NCBI GenBank assembly: GCA_021287065.1
Contig: JAJTBE010000009.1
Coordinates: forward strand, 1-64,000
Reading direction: 5' to 3'
Length of the DNA stretch: 64,000 nt
Source: Bacillota bacterium
GTDB taxonomy: Bacteria > Vulcanimicrobiota > JAJTBE01
In this document: positions 17,020 through 26,088 of the stretch, piece after piece
How positions within the stretch are numbered: position 1 is the stretch's first letter
How the letters are laid out: each line of letters opens with the position of its first letter
Program-made: the position numbers and the translations under genes
Notes under the pieces: model-generated
What the model was told of the DNA's origin: nothing
Seen by the model: the letters and a program-made list of their open reading frames with translations, nothing else
Database searches by the model: none

Positions 17020-17733
17020 CCGGTCCCCGATCTGTCCCCTATTCCAATAGTTTTGGGATGTCGGGTGCCTGTCCGCATGGTAGGTGCGGGAAACTTTTTC
17101 AAAAAGTGTTCTCCGGGAACTGGGCAAACCGGTATGATCCTCATGAGCGATCAGATAAAATTCATGTCGTTTTTGATCGGTATAGATTTTGCTTACATCA
17201 GAATTCCGATATCGCTGTGGTTTTTCACTGTTTTTTTCAACTCCGCCTTTTTCAGGTTTCTCATCGGATGACGGTATAGCTTTATATGAATCAGGTGAAA
17301 AAATCTTATCGAGAATACCATCATCAGGTATGTTTACTGTCAGGATTCTGCCATTGCGTTTACCGGATTCACAGCGTTTGGAATCAACAGAATCAAAGTC
17401 ATAAATATTTTGATATAAAATCCTTTTTTTATTGTCAGTTACTTTAATTACAGCAGGAAGCCCCTTGTAAACTCTCACAATATCGGCCTTTTTTTCAAAA
17501 GGCTCAACGGAAAACTCCTTTTTACCAAGTGAAGTTGTTACAGTCATAAAACAGCGCCCGCTGCTATAATTATTTAATTGAACATCGCAAAAGTTATCAA
17601 CCAGGTAATAATCCAAAATCAGACAAACTAAAGGGAAAAACAGAACAAACAGAAGTATTAACAAGCCAATATTGGCTTTAGCCGCTTTTAATATCAAATC
17701 CACCAGTCTTTTGCTCCGGTTATTTCCGCTCAT
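16984..17733 (-). CDS. Single-span membrane protein whose tail reads through a repeat
   Basis: A 249-residue protein of unknown function. The start at 17733 overlaps the previous gene by 14 bp; a longer frame exists but would bury the membrane helix. Residues about 23-41 (GLLILLFVLFFPLVCLILD) span the membrane, and the exterior domain ends near LTVNIPDDG. It is a paralogue of the gene at 17720 (same layout; there ITVVIPDES). Roughly the last 60 residues, from HEFYLIAHEDH onward, are translated from family-B repeat DNA (16984-17166), so the native C-terminus has probably been replaced. Confidence 0.7.
   Translation of the reverse strand: MSGNNRSKRLVDLILKAAKANIGLLILLFVLFFPLVCLILDYYLVDNFCDVQLNNYSSGRCFMTVTTSLGKKEFSVEPFEKKADIVRVYKGLPAVIKVTDNKKRILYQNIYDFDSVDSKRCESGKRNGRILTVNIPDDGILDKIFSPDSYKAIPSSDEKPEKGGVEKNSEKPQRYRNSDVSKIYTDQKRHEFYLIAHEDHTGLPSSRRTLFEKVSRTYHADRHPTSQNYWNRGQIGDRGNAHELRYGFI
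17020..17166 (+). repeat. Family B element, right half only
   Basis: It carries GGTCCCC, AGTTTTGGGATG, a variant segment GGGTGCCTGTCCGCATGG, a weakened hairpin 2 (GAAACTTTTTC then AAAAAGTGTTCTCC) and the GAGCGATCAGATAAA right arm, then stops where the reading frame of the membrane protein resumes. The left end and hairpin 1 are absent. The same segment variant occurs in the right half at 45160-45200. Confidence 0.8.
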
Positions 17734-18166
17734 TTTCCACATCACCCCACTGTGATTCATCCGGGATAACAACAGTAATTTTTTCATCCCTGATTGCTGA
17801 CTTTTTTTCACCTCTGTCAACTATGCTTACGACTTTGTCTTTGTATTTTATTACCAGATAACGGCCCTCAATTCCAGTCCATGTCGAACAACCTCTATCC
17901 AGATAACCTGAAAACTTTAATTTGTTATTCTCAGGTTCCCATAAAGTCAGAGTTTTACTGCTTTTATTAATCAAATAGGCACAACCCGGAAAGTCGCCCA
18001 TAATCATGCATAATCCACCAAAACCAAGAACAATAAACCAGCACAGAGCTATCAGGCTGGATAGGAAAACCAGACAGTACCCCCCTGTTTTCCCTTTTTT
18101 TTGTGGATCAGAATCATCAGAAACCGGCAATCCCATATTTTTCTCCATATATGTTTTTATTGTCAT
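17720..18166 (-). CDS. Small single-span membrane protein
   Basis: A protein of 148 residues or somewhat fewer. Met11 (MGLPVSDD) has GGAG six bases upstream and is a good alternative start. One long hydrophobic segment (about 30-62) is followed by an exterior domain with a conserved-looking CSTWTG motif and ITVVIPDES near the end. It overlaps and is paralogous to the downstream gene. No family is recognised. Confidence 0.68.
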   Translation of the reverse strand: MTIKTYMEKNMGLPVSDDSDPQKKGKTGGYCLVFLSSLIALCWFIVLGFGGLCMIMGDFPGCAYLINKSSKTLTLWEPENNKLKFSGYLDRGCSTWTGIEGRYLVIKYKDKVVSIVDRGEKKSAIRDEKITVVIPDESQWGDVENERK

Positions 18167-18340
18167 TTTGGTAAATTGAAGTGTTTTTTTTGTTTAATTC
18201 TCTTTAACCGGTATAAATCTTAAATCAGGATATTATAAAAGTTAAAGGACGGGACAAGATTTCCTTTTTTGAATGAAATACAGGGGAAATAATTTCTACA
18301 GATAAAGCAAATAATAATTTCTTTATTTCAGGAATCTGAT

Positions 18341-18829
18341 ATGTTGAGTCGTTTTAGTTTTTATAAAAATGCAAAAACAAAGTTAATCACACTCACAGCA
18401 GGAGCTATTCTTTTTTCTGTTTTATACTGCCTGATCTTCATCGGCGGACCTCTTCATATAGTCAGCGCCATTGGCACTGAACCTGTAATTTCGTATCTGC
18501 TGAAATCAGGATATAAAACCGATGAATGCTGCGGATTTCGCGAATGGACACCTCTTCACGTAGCTGCCGCCTATGGGAATGAAAAAGCGGTCAGGCTCCT
18601 TGTTGACAATGGTGCAAACATTAACAGCACTAATTCGGAAAACTATGAAACTCCCCTTCATTACGCTGTTTTATATGGCAGGTTTAATACAGTCAAAGCG
18701 CTTTTAGAAAAGGGATCCGATGTAAACTCTATTGCCGGAGATTCTCAACAAACTCCGCTTATGTATGCAAAAGACAAAGGTAATCGGAAAATCATTGAAT
18801 ATCTCGAAATGAAAGCAAACCCGGAGTGA
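18341..18829 (+). CDS. Membrane-anchored ankyrin-repeat protein
   Basis: This is a 162-residue protein. An N-terminal transmembrane helix (about 15-36) is followed by about three ankyrin repeats with clear cores: TPLHVAAAYGNEKAVRLLVDNGANIN, then TPLHYAVLYGRFNTVKALLEKG, then TPLMYAKDKGNRKIIEYL. Ankyrin domains bind other proteins; the partner is unknown. It is transcribed away from the membrane-protein pair at 17720. The much larger exported ankyrin protein at 60526 is the only other member here. Confidence 0.83.
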   Translation: MLSRFSFYKNAKTKLITLTAGAILFSVLYCLIFIGGPLHIVSAIGTEPVISYLLKSGYKTDECCGFREWTPLHVAAAYGNEKAVRLLVDNGANINSTNSENYETPLHYAVLYGRFNTVKALLEKGSDVNSIAGDSQQTPLMYAKDKGNRKIIEYLEMKANPE

Positions 18830-18890
18830 AAGATATTAAACAGACTATTTTTTCCAAAACAAGCCTGTTTAATCTTGCTTAAATTATTGT

Positions 18891-18913
18891 TATAATCCGG
18901 ATAGAAAATATAA
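18891..18913 (+). promoter_or_regulatory. Probable sigma-70 promoter of the truncated gene at 18937
   Basis: An extended -10 (TGTTATAAT, 18888-18896) and a second TATAAT (18908-18913) lie 25-45 bases before the TTG start. The -35 is weak (TTTAAT, spacing 17). The remnant gene therefore still has transcription and translation signals. Confidence 0.45.
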
Positions 18914-18936
18914 TGTACAAACCTGGAGAATAACCT

Positions 18937-19125
18937 TTGGGAATTGAATTCACCACCAAAGCACGAACTCTCGAAGCTTTGCAGGGAAAATTAAAAAGGG
19001 CTGAGGTTCTGCCTCTGTTTATTGTTGGAATTAAAGACATTTACAAACCCGAATGTCTGAAAATGCTGATGAAAAGCAAATCCGGAAAAACAGCTCAATT
19101 TCACAGCCAAATCCCTGTATTTTAA
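18937..19125 (+). pseudogene. N-terminal remnant of a PEP-synthase-like (PPDK-N) protein
   Basis: 62 codons from a TTG start with GGAG eight bases upstream. Residues 5-30 (TTKARTLEALQGKLKRAEVL) follow the N-terminal pattern I know from PEP/pyruvate-binding (PPDK N-terminal) proteins, where TKAETL...LK...VLP leads into a domain of several hundred residues. Here the frame runs into degenerate family-B DNA at about 19098 and ends. No continuation is visible downstream. I read it as a gene cut by a repeat insertion or deletion, though a free small ORF is possible. Confidence 0.5.
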
Positions 19126-19190
19126 GGGAAGGAGATTCAGGGGGAAACAGTTTTTTGATGAGAAAAATGTCCCCCGAATACCGGATTTTT
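19098..19190 (+). repeat. Degenerate family B fragment
   Basis: It keeps a trace of the left half (CAGCCAAATCCCTGTATTTT-AAGG-AAGGAG) and a hairpin TTCAGGGGGAAACA then TGTCCCCCGAA that replaces hairpin 1 in position. The ends are not recognisable. It closes the remnant gene at 18937. Confidence 0.55.
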
Positions 19191-19251
19191 TCAGGGAATA
19201 CATAAGTAAGAGCATATATTTCCGGGGGGTTACTCTGCTTCTGAATACCGG

Positions 19252-20787
19252 TTATTTTCCTGATTTTTTATTTCTTTTCAGCTTAATGCCGCCTATACTT
19301 ACGGTATCGTCTGACAATTTGATGGTTTTGCTTTCCGCATTTTTTCCTTTATCACCGTGCAGGAGTGAATCGACGGGCAGGCTGGATACTGCCTCTTCAT
19401 ACACCAGAACATTTTTCGCAATTTTTTCCAGTGCTTTAGTATATTCGCCAATCTGATGTTTGTTATTGCCTGTGTCCAGAAACAAAGCGCTTTTCAAAGC
19501 TCTTGTCTTTGTTCTTTCAGTTTTCAGAGCTTTTGCAGCTATTTCAGCATTTTCTTTAAGTCCTGCGTTTTCGGATATTGCCTTTAAGACTTTTTGTGCG
19601 ACTGCTATCGAGTTACTTTCCCCGCAATTCTGGGCATCTTTCAGAAAATTTAACCCGGTATCGGCAAGGCGCCATTCTACAGAAGGATAAGTGCTTTTGG
19701 GATCGATAAATCCACCACTTGTGGTAAGTTTCAATGCCTGATCTACAAAGCCCTCATTTCCGTTTTCAGCCATTTTTAATATGTCCCTGTTAACGCCTAT
19801 TACTACGGATTTATTCCTGTCGCTTACATTTTCGGAAAGTCCGTCTGTTAGAGAAGTAAACATTTCAATAATTTTCTTTTTTTCATCAAGATTTTTAAAT
19901 TCAAGACAGGTATGGGATTCCATATTAAAAATCATAGTCATATATCTTAGTTTTTCTCCGGAATTTCCGGATTTTTTCTCCAAAGCTTCAAAAACTGATT
20001 TTTTCAGCAGAAAAGCATTGTTGATTCCGCCCTGACTGCTTTCATTCCCTTTAAGGGCTTTTGCCGCAGCCTCCCATACGATTTTTTCCGCAGAAGGCGC
20101 AGAAGATGCTGCTTTTAACAGTAATTCGCCATCTATATACATAAATGCATTCTTATCATTTTTCCATTTTTCTGCAAGATACTCTCCAAGAGGCTTCTCC
20201 ACAGCTCCGGAAGATACATCACTCAGAAAAGAAGCCTGTATTTTCGAAAAATCATCGGTGGTAATATTTGCAGCCGGTTTATCTATGGCTCTTTGCAGTG
20301 CTTCAGCCATAATTTTCTGATTTGGTGTGCCTGTTTCCCTTAGTATATCAAGTGTTTCCCTGCCAACCTGAAGCCCCTGGGAAGTTTTCATCATGTTTTT
20401 TTCCGTGATTTTAACAAAACGGCCGTCAAGATTTTCTGAAACAACATCTCCGGCGATATTAGAAATTATCCCGCCTAAAGGTCCGGAAATACCTTTGCCC
20501 AAAGCATTGACGCACTGAATTTTTAATACCAGTTTAATTCTGTCTTCGAAAGGAGCCATAAGCTTGCCGATTCTGCCACCGACAGCTTCTGAAGATCCCT
20601 CAACTCTGGCGCACAAACGGTTGACAAGTCCGACAAGCTGCTTTTCATCTCCGGTTCCGTTTGTTTCAACCATATCCGCAAAAGGCTGCCAGTCCTCCTT
20701 CGGATTTGCCATATAAGTCTGTGAAGCTTTATTCTGAACAAAGGAATGATTAATCTGAGCTGAAGTCTGTCCCCCGATTGTATTCAT
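19252..20787 (-). CDS. Large hypothetical protein
   Basis: A 511-residue protein of unknown function. The start at 20787 (MNTIGGQTSAQ) has CGGAG eight bases upstream; a longer frame to 20838 lacks a signal. It is mostly predicted alpha-helical with many Lys, Ala and Glu residues, and one short glycine-rich hydrophobic patch (ALGKGISGPLGGIISNIAGD, about 96-115) resembles the modules in the M20 fusion at 2669. The C-terminus is DDTVSIGGIKLKRNKKSGK. No signal peptide and no catalytic motif are seen. It is preceded by about 450 gene-free bases with a nested hairpin. Confidence 0.7.
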   Translation of the reverse strand: MNTIGGQTSAQINHSFVQNKASQTYMANPKEDWQPFADMVETNGTGDEKQLVGLVNRLCARVEGSSEAVGGRIGKLMAPFEDRIKLVLKIQCVNALGKGISGPLGGIISNIAGDVVSENLDGRFVKITEKNMMKTSQGLQVGRETLDILRETGTPNQKIMAEALQRAIDKPAANITTDDFSKIQASFLSDVSSGAVEKPLGEYLAEKWKNDKNAFMYIDGELLLKAASSAPSAEKIVWEAAAKALKGNESSQGGINNAFLLKKSVFEALEKKSGNSGEKLRYMTMIFNMESHTCLEFKNLDEKKKIIEMFTSLTDGLSENVSDRNKSVVIGVNRDILKMAENGNEGFVDQALKLTTSGGFIDPKSTYPSVEWRLADTGLNFLKDAQNCGESNSIAVAQKVLKAISENAGLKENAEIAAKALKTERTKTRALKSALFLDTGNNKHQIGEYTKALEKIAKNVLVYEEAVSSLPVDSLLHGDKGKNAESKTIKLSDDTVSIGGIKLKRNKKSGK

Positions 20788-21106
20788 AAAAAATCTCCGA
20801 TACAAAAATTTCATGCTTAATGTTATTATAATAAACATGAATATAATTTACAACTAAAGAATGTAAACAGAATGTTAATATTCCGGTGTTATTATCCTAT
20901 TTCACGAATACGGCACATTAAAACCTGGTTATTTTTTTGACAATTATTTTGGTGTATCCTTCTGCAAATGAGAGAAATCAATGTACAAAATTAATTACGA
21001 AAAATCATTTTTTTGCTTGCTCAAAGAAAAAAGCCTGAAATGACAGTCAGCACCAATAGTTCCAAAACCTGAATTACTGCGGAAAACCAACAAAAACACA
21101 TAAAAC

Positions 21107-21220
21107 AATAACCGCTATACTGCCAAAAACCGGCACACAACCTGCCTGAAACAGAAATTCAGGTCGATTGCCGGTTCCATTGCATTATTATATCAGAGAA
21201 TTGGCATTATAGCGGTTATT
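21107..21220 (-). other. Three-level nested inverted repeat
   Basis: The outer arms 21107-21125 and 21202-21220 pair at 18 of 19 positions. Inside, AACCGGCA (21128-21135) pairs with TGCCGGTT (21169-21176), and inside that CCTGAA (21145-21150) pairs with TTCAGG (21158-21163). The structure begins 20 bases past the stop of the gene at 21241. It may be a 3-prime UTR fold, a structured RNA or a small palindromic element. The rest of the gene-free stretch 20788-21240 shows nothing else. Confidence 0.75.
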
Positions 21221-21240
21221 CTGGAAATTCTTTACTGTTT

Positions 21241-21789
21241 CTACTCTGTTTTTTCCATAGGAGGAAGGATAAATATCGGTCTTTCCCTCAATGACGACTT
21301 AATATCAAGCAGTTTTTCAAGATAATGAATAATAACTTCCTGTCTGTTAAGAATATGAGGAGGAATGAATTTCTTTATTATCGGATTAAATTCAAAAATC
21401 GGCTTCATTAGCTCCAAATCTTCAGCAAATTCCGATTTAACATTTTCATCCAGATAATTTATGGTAATTTCAAGAGCTGAATGGAGTACATAAGCATTAT
21501 CAAGCAACCCGACCATACTTGGAACATTTTTTCTGAGGAAGTTATCAGGCTCGAGAATATATGCGATTACAAGAGAGAAATAAGATCTTATCTCTTCCCT
21601 TGCTGCGGTATCCAGAACAAGCTTTGAAAATATACTCAAAGCTTTTGGGATAGCACGGATGTATTTATCATGAATTTCCACACCCAAATCCAGATTTTCA
21701 GGTTTAACCACTGTGGCTATGAATCCCCTGACTTCATCCTTCTGCTCAACCAGTTTGGTTTCTATATACTCCTTAAAAATTGCAGGCAT
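21241..21789 (-). CDS. DUF1232-like protein
   Basis: This 182-residue soluble helical protein starts at 21789, where AAGGAGG precedes the ATG. The stretch VPSMVGLLDNAYVLHSAL (about 90-107) resembles the core of the small DUF1232/YkvA domain, whose function is unknown. The C-terminus is proline-rich (ERPIFILPPME). A family-B half element lies directly upstream, between it and the pilus operon, and a large nested hairpin lies just downstream. Confidence 0.6.
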   Translation of the reverse strand: MPAIFKEYIETKLVEQKDEVRGFIATVVKPENLDLGVEIHDKYIRAIPKALSIFSKLVLDTAAREEIRSYFSLVIAYILEPDNFLRKNVPSMVGLLDNAYVLHSALEITINYLDENVKSEFAEDLELMKPIFEFNPIIKKFIPPHILNRQEVIIHYLEKLLDIKSSLRERPIFILPPMEKTE

Positions 21790-21833
21790 TCTTGCTTCCT
21801 CCTTAAAAAACAATTATCACTGTAAGGTTTACC

Positions 21834-22003
21834 GGCAATCCCCATGAATTAAGACATGAATTTGTCTGATCGCTCACGAGGGTTGTGTCGGTTTGCCCAG
21901 CTCCCGGAGAAAACTTTTTGAAAAAAGTTTCCTCCGGACCTCCATCCCAAAACTTTTGAATTGGGGGACCGACCATGGGGATTTGGACCGACCGGGGGGA
22001 TGA
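21834..22003 (-). repeat. Family B element, right half, inverted
   Basis: It begins with the right-end motif GGCAATCCCCATGAATTAAG, then a TTTGCCCAGCTCCCGGAG arm, hairpin 2 (GAGAAAACTTTTT-GA-AAAAAGTTTCCTC), CCCAAAACTTTTGAATTGGG and two GTCGGTCC-type spacer units. It stops against the last codons of the 1351-residue pilus protein. The left half is missing. Confidence 0.82.
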
Positions 22004-22007
22004 GACA

Positions 22008-25000
22008 TTATCTGTCCCATCCCTCGCCTACTACGTGAAGAATTGTTTTGCCTATTTCAATAGGGTTTTCCGTACTTTCAAACTTCACCGCATCACTTTT
22101 CCAGAATTCCACAATGTATTCCCAGAGGGGTTTGTTGTATTTCAGGGGCACATTAAGTGAAGCTCTTGTAAAGTAAGGATAATACTGGAAGTTTCTGGCT
22201 GTAATATTGCCATTTACGCTAATCATGCATCCGATGGTTCTTTCGGCATAACTCTCGATATCCTTATGCGCAACGAAGAGACCGGGTGCAAATATACATT
22301 CACCGCTGTTCTGATCTGCAGTTCCGATTTTGATGGATTCGCCGTAAACCAGAACGCCTGATGTTTCGTGAATCAGATTGTCGGGTTTTTCTTTTGAAAG
22401 AATATCAGAAAGCTCCGACATTTTGGTTTTCATATAGATATTGAAAGCAATACCGAGTTTCATAACTGCGGCAGCCGGGTTGCACTCCTGCTGTTCTTCC
22501 ATATACTTATCGATTTTGCCGCCGCTGAACAGTTCTTCCGCAAACCATTCGCTAATCCACTCGAATCCTCTTTCACCAAGGTCTTTAAGGAATTCAGTAC
22601 CTTCAAAAACTTCTTCAAAAAGTTTCACCAGAACTTCTTCAAAGACTTTGGCTATAGTCTTTTCCAGCAGTTTTTCACTGATAGTAATACACAGACAGTT
22701 ATGGGCATGCTGTTCGTATTTCTTCATATCCGGAAGGTCGAAGTCTTTTGTTTTGAAAACATTGGCAAGGTCTTCAAGAGACTTCCTGCTGCCGAATTTT
22801 GGCACCATTGGCACACCGCCGTAAGCTTCTTCAGATTCCTTGGAATAGAAGTATTCCTCAACATCTTCCTTTTTGGGCGTCTTGCTTTCCGAGTAGAGTT
22901 CATCTTCACGCAGCAAAGCCCACCATCTTGTATCGGTATAGAGGTTTTCACCGAGAACACCGTTGAGCACTATGGTATAAAGAAGACCGAGACCTTTGAA
23001 AATTCCAATGTTTTCATTGGTTCTGGTAGAGAAAAATGTGGGGAATGGTATTGCCACAGGGAGACCAAAATCCGTAAGGTTAAGAATAGTAACAGGGTCG
23101 GGATACTGTGCAAAGCAGCAAAGTCTGGTTTCAATAGGTCCGATAACCTTACCTACCTGCGACGGCACCACTTCGATATCACGAAGGAATGTATTCCACT
23201 CCTTCAGCCCGTTTTTCTCAAGATATGCACCAAGATTATTGGGAGAAATTCCGGGAAGAATTGAGTAAGGGATAATTACATCACCTTTGCAGATGATGGA
23301 AGAGGTAACATAGTTTACACTTTCAAGAGGTGAATCAATAAGTATGGAACCTTTTTCAGGGGTTCCCATACAGAACAGTTTTCCACCTACCAGCAGGTTT
23401 GCTCCTTTACCGAGGAAGATTCTGCCGGTTGGTTTGAAATATTCTTTCTTACCTTTATTCATCTCCTTAATCTGAGCATTGGCAAAAATAACTTCCGGTT
23501 TTTCAGTGGTTGAAGTCGTTTTACTGTCACTATTTGAAGATGAACTGCTGCCTGAGCTGCTGCTGAGCATATTTATAAGGCTTGAGCTGCCGCTCTTCAT
23601 CTGGCTCTTCAGATAACTGGATGAAGACTTATTTCCTGAAGCTTCCTTGAGCTTATCCGGATTACAAACCATGAGGTCGCCTTTTATGCAGAGAGTGGCT
23701 CCGTCCTGAATCCAAATATCTCCTACAACTCCAAGGTTGCATTCGAGTTTAAGGGTTCTTCCTCTTGGCACGGTCCAGTCGCTTACAATGGTAACCGAGC
23801 TGTCGTCAGTGGTCATGTCAGCTTTTTTGCCCCTGAAATGAACAAGGCGCCGCTGTTCTTCGAACATTTGTTCAAAGCCTTCGAAGAATTTCATCGGATC
23901 TCCGTCGGTTATAGCATCACCAAAGTCGTCAAAAGCTTTAAACAGGCCCCTGAAGAAATGGAAGAACAGTTTTCCGTAGTTGCAGCCGCGTATGCCAAAC
24001 TTATCATAAGGCTCATCACCGTGATAAGGCACATACTTTCTTTCCGTAAGAAGGCTCATTTCGTCATATCTGCTGTCATCAGGTTTATCCGGAAAATCCT
24101 CATCCTCGGCATAACCCTGAACATCAAGAAGGAAACCGTATTTAACATAAAATTCCCTGTCGAAAAGAGTATTGTTGTCAGGATCGAACCACTGGTTTTT
24201 CTTTCTGGCGTCATTGTTCAAATGACCCCATGCCTCATCAAGGGCGGTTTTGCCGGGCCAGATGTCTTTTTTATGATGATCATAACAATCATCATTGTAA
24301 AGCTCCTCTTTCTTAATGGAAGGCTGGCCGCTGTATTCGGCTACGGGAGTGGTGATGGTAACATCATCAGTATCACCGGGATCATCTATGTCGGACGCCT
24401 TTCTGCCTGTATCCTTTTCATATTGAGCCTTTGCATCATCAGTGGCATCTTTACCCCTTGATAACGCTTCCTTTTTCATCTTGGAGTTAAGATCTTTCTG
24501 GCTTAAATCATCAACATCATTCCAACTGACTCTGACCTCTATATTGTTAATAGGATAAATGTAGTCTTCTTTGTGTTTTTTATCATTGCTGTCTTTATAG
24601 GTAACTTTGTATTTGGATGTTGAATCACTCCTGTAAACAACAACCATGTTCTTGTCTTTAAGAAAACCCTGAATATCCTTTAGGTCATCTCTTGTCCAGT
24701 TATGTCTTTTTATTGCAAATCCCTCGAGATGGCTTTCGTATTTGGAATCATGGCCTTTATCGATAAGGACTTTAAGAATTTGCTCATTAAGACCATCCTC
24801 ACGGGCCATAAACTCGGCATCACCGTAAGCGCTCCCGGGAGGACAAACCTGATCAAGTTTGAGATATCTCTTCTGCCAGTCATCTTCCTCGGTAGGATCA
24901 ATACCAGGGTTGCACCAGCAATAGTCAAGGGCGGCGGCTCCGTTCATAAGAAGCTGAACCTGTTCGTATTTTGCCATTTCTTTTGCATATTCGTCACTTT

Positions 25001-26063
25001 CGGGATCAGGCATGATTCTGTCAACGGTATCAGGATAGTTGCAGAACATCTGCCAGATCATTCCGCCAAAGCGCTCTTTGATGGAGAATATGACCAGAAA
25101 TGGGAAATCCTGAGCCTGCTCAAGGGACATGATACTTGCAAACTGAGAACTTTTAGGGTCAACAATTGTTGAAACCGTAGAATAAATAATGCCCACAAAC
25201 AAACCGTATTCAAGGGGAACGCCTTTTAAATAGTGGGTTTTATTCATTGTGACGCCGGCTATTTTGTCATAGGCATTTAAAATGTCCTGTTCGAAACGCA
25301 GGGAATAATCACGCTTCAAATCCCCAAGTTTTAAACCAATAGCACCGTTTTTCTGGTTAATGGTAATTTTGCCATTTCTTGTATAGGCATAACCATGGGG
25401 ATAATCATCAACGGTAATATCGTCGTGGGCAATAATGTTAACAGGAAGTCCGGCACGGTTAAGGTCTTCAGCCCATCCGCCTTCCTTTGCGCTATCCACC
25501 ATAGGGTTTGTAAAACTTCTGGCGGAGCTTAAATCAACGCTTCCGTTAGGAGCATAAATACCATAAGGGAAAGCGGCGCTGTACATCGCAAGATGTCTTT
25601 TCTTCTTCGTTGACTCAAGGGCTATATAACAGTGCCACGGGGGAACCCAGGTATTTTTATATCCGATTTCCTCAGCATCATTAGTCTTATAAAAACCGAT
25701 AGACGGCACTTTATCAGCATTTTTGCCGGGAGTATCGGGGAACGGACGATTATACGACTCATTCTTGGAGAATCTGGCTTTCATCTTGAATGAAGTATCA
25801 AGCATTGGATTTACAGTGTATTCACTCTTTGGCCAGGGATTCTGCTGAGTATAAGTTCCGTTGTCAATTTCATCCTGCCAGTGGACATGAGATTCTGAAA
25901 TTGCCTGTTCCTCTTCATTGGCTATCTGTGCCTCAAGCACATATTTTCTTGCACCCTGACCCGAAACAACAAGAACACTGGTCAGTATCACAAGCAAAAA
26001 CAGCAATGACAGAACAGCTATTATCAAAAATCCATATTTTCCTCGTAAAGGTAAACCTCTCAT
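22008..26063 (-). CDS. Giant PilX/GspK-like minor pilin or surface protein
   Basis: This 1351-residue protein is the last gene of the GspF-GspE operon. GGGGG lies six bases before the ATG. The N-terminus has a short basic leader and a pilin-like helix (GFLIIAVLSLLFLLVILTSV, about 11-30) without the usual Glu at mature position 5, as in PilX and GspK. The remainder is exterior. It has several right-handed-helix-like segments rich in Gly, Val and Ile (around 165-235, 760-800, 885-945 and 1270-1320), an Asp/Lys-rich middle, and a serine run (about 820-850). Similar segments occur in the shorter PilX-like protein at 56562. A role as a large pilus-tip or adhesin subunit is inference. A repeat abuts the stop. 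Confidence 0.75.
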   Translation of the reverse strand: MRGLPLRGKYGFLIIAVLSLLFLLVILTSVLVVSGQGARKYVLEAQIANEEEQAISESHVHWQDEIDNGTYTQQNPWPKSEYTVNPMLDTSFKMKARFSKNESYNRPFPDTPGKNADKVPSIGFYKTNDAEEIGYKNTWVPPWHCYIALESTKKKRHLAMYSAAFPYGIYAPNGSVDLSSARSFTNPMVDSAKEGGWAEDLNRAGLPVNIIAHDDITVDDYPHGYAYTRNGKITINQKNGAIGLKLGDLKRDYSLRFEQDILNAYDKIAGVTMNKTHYLKGVPLEYGLFVGIIYSTVSTIVDPKSSQFASIMSLEQAQDFPFLVIFSIKERFGGMIWQMFCNYPDTVDRIMPDPESDEYAKEMAKYEQVQLLMNGAAALDYCWCNPGIDPTEEDDWQKRYLKLDQVCPPGSAYGDAEFMAREDGLNEQILKVLIDKGHDSKYESHLEGFAIKRHNWTRDDLKDIQGFLKDKNMVVVYRSDSTSKYKVTYKDSNDKKHKEDYIYPINNIEVRVSWNDVDDLSQKDLNSKMKKEALSRGKDATDDAKAQYEKDTGRKASDIDDPGDTDDVTITTPVAEYSGQPSIKKEELYNDDCYDHHKKDIWPGKTALDEAWGHLNNDARKKNQWFDPDNNTLFDREFYVKYGFLLDVQGYAEDEDFPDKPDDSRYDEMSLLTERKYVPYHGDEPYDKFGIRGCNYGKLFFHFFRGLFKAFDDFGDAITDGDPMKFFEGFEQMFEEQRRLVHFRGKKADMTTDDSSVTIVSDWTVPRGRTLKLECNLGVVGDIWIQDGATLCIKGDLMVCNPDKLKEASGNKSSSSYLKSQMKSGSSSLINMLSSSSGSSSSSNSDSKTTSTTEKPEVIFANAQIKEMNKGKKEYFKPTGRIFLGKGANLLVGGKLFCMGTPEKGSILIDSPLESVNYVTSSIICKGDVIIPYSILPGISPNNLGAYLEKNGLKEWNTFLRDIEVVPSQVGKVIGPIETRLCCFAQYPDPVTILNLTDFGLPVAIPFPTFFSTRTNENIGIFKGLGLLYTIVLNGVLGENLYTDTRWWALLREDELYSESKTPKKEDVEEYFYSKESEEAYGGVPMVPKFGSRKSLEDLANVFKTKDFDLPDMKKYEQHAHNCLCITISEKLLEKTIAKVFEEVLVKLFEEVFEGTEFLKDLGERGFEWISEWFAEELFSGGKIDKYMEEQQECNPAAAVMKLGIAFNIYMKTKMSELSDILSKEKPDNLIHETSGVLVYGESIKIGTADQNSGECIFAPGLFVAHKDIESYAERTIGCMISVNGNITARNFQYYPYFTRASLNVPLKYNKPLWEYIVEFWKSDAVKFESTENPIEIGKTILHVVGEGWDR

Positions 26064-26088
26064 TTTTTACCCCCTGAAAACAAATCAA

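Noticed and set aside
18937-19125. Complete small functional gene
   Set aside because: The first half resembles the start of a much larger enzyme and the last codons come from a repeat scar, so a truncated remnant is more likely; kept as a pseudogene with moderate confidence.
23838-24461. 207-codon plus-strand frame opposite the giant pilus gene
   Set aside because: It lies wholly inside a well-supported minus-strand gene, has no ribosome-binding site and encodes a low-complexity Ile/Phe/Val-rich product.
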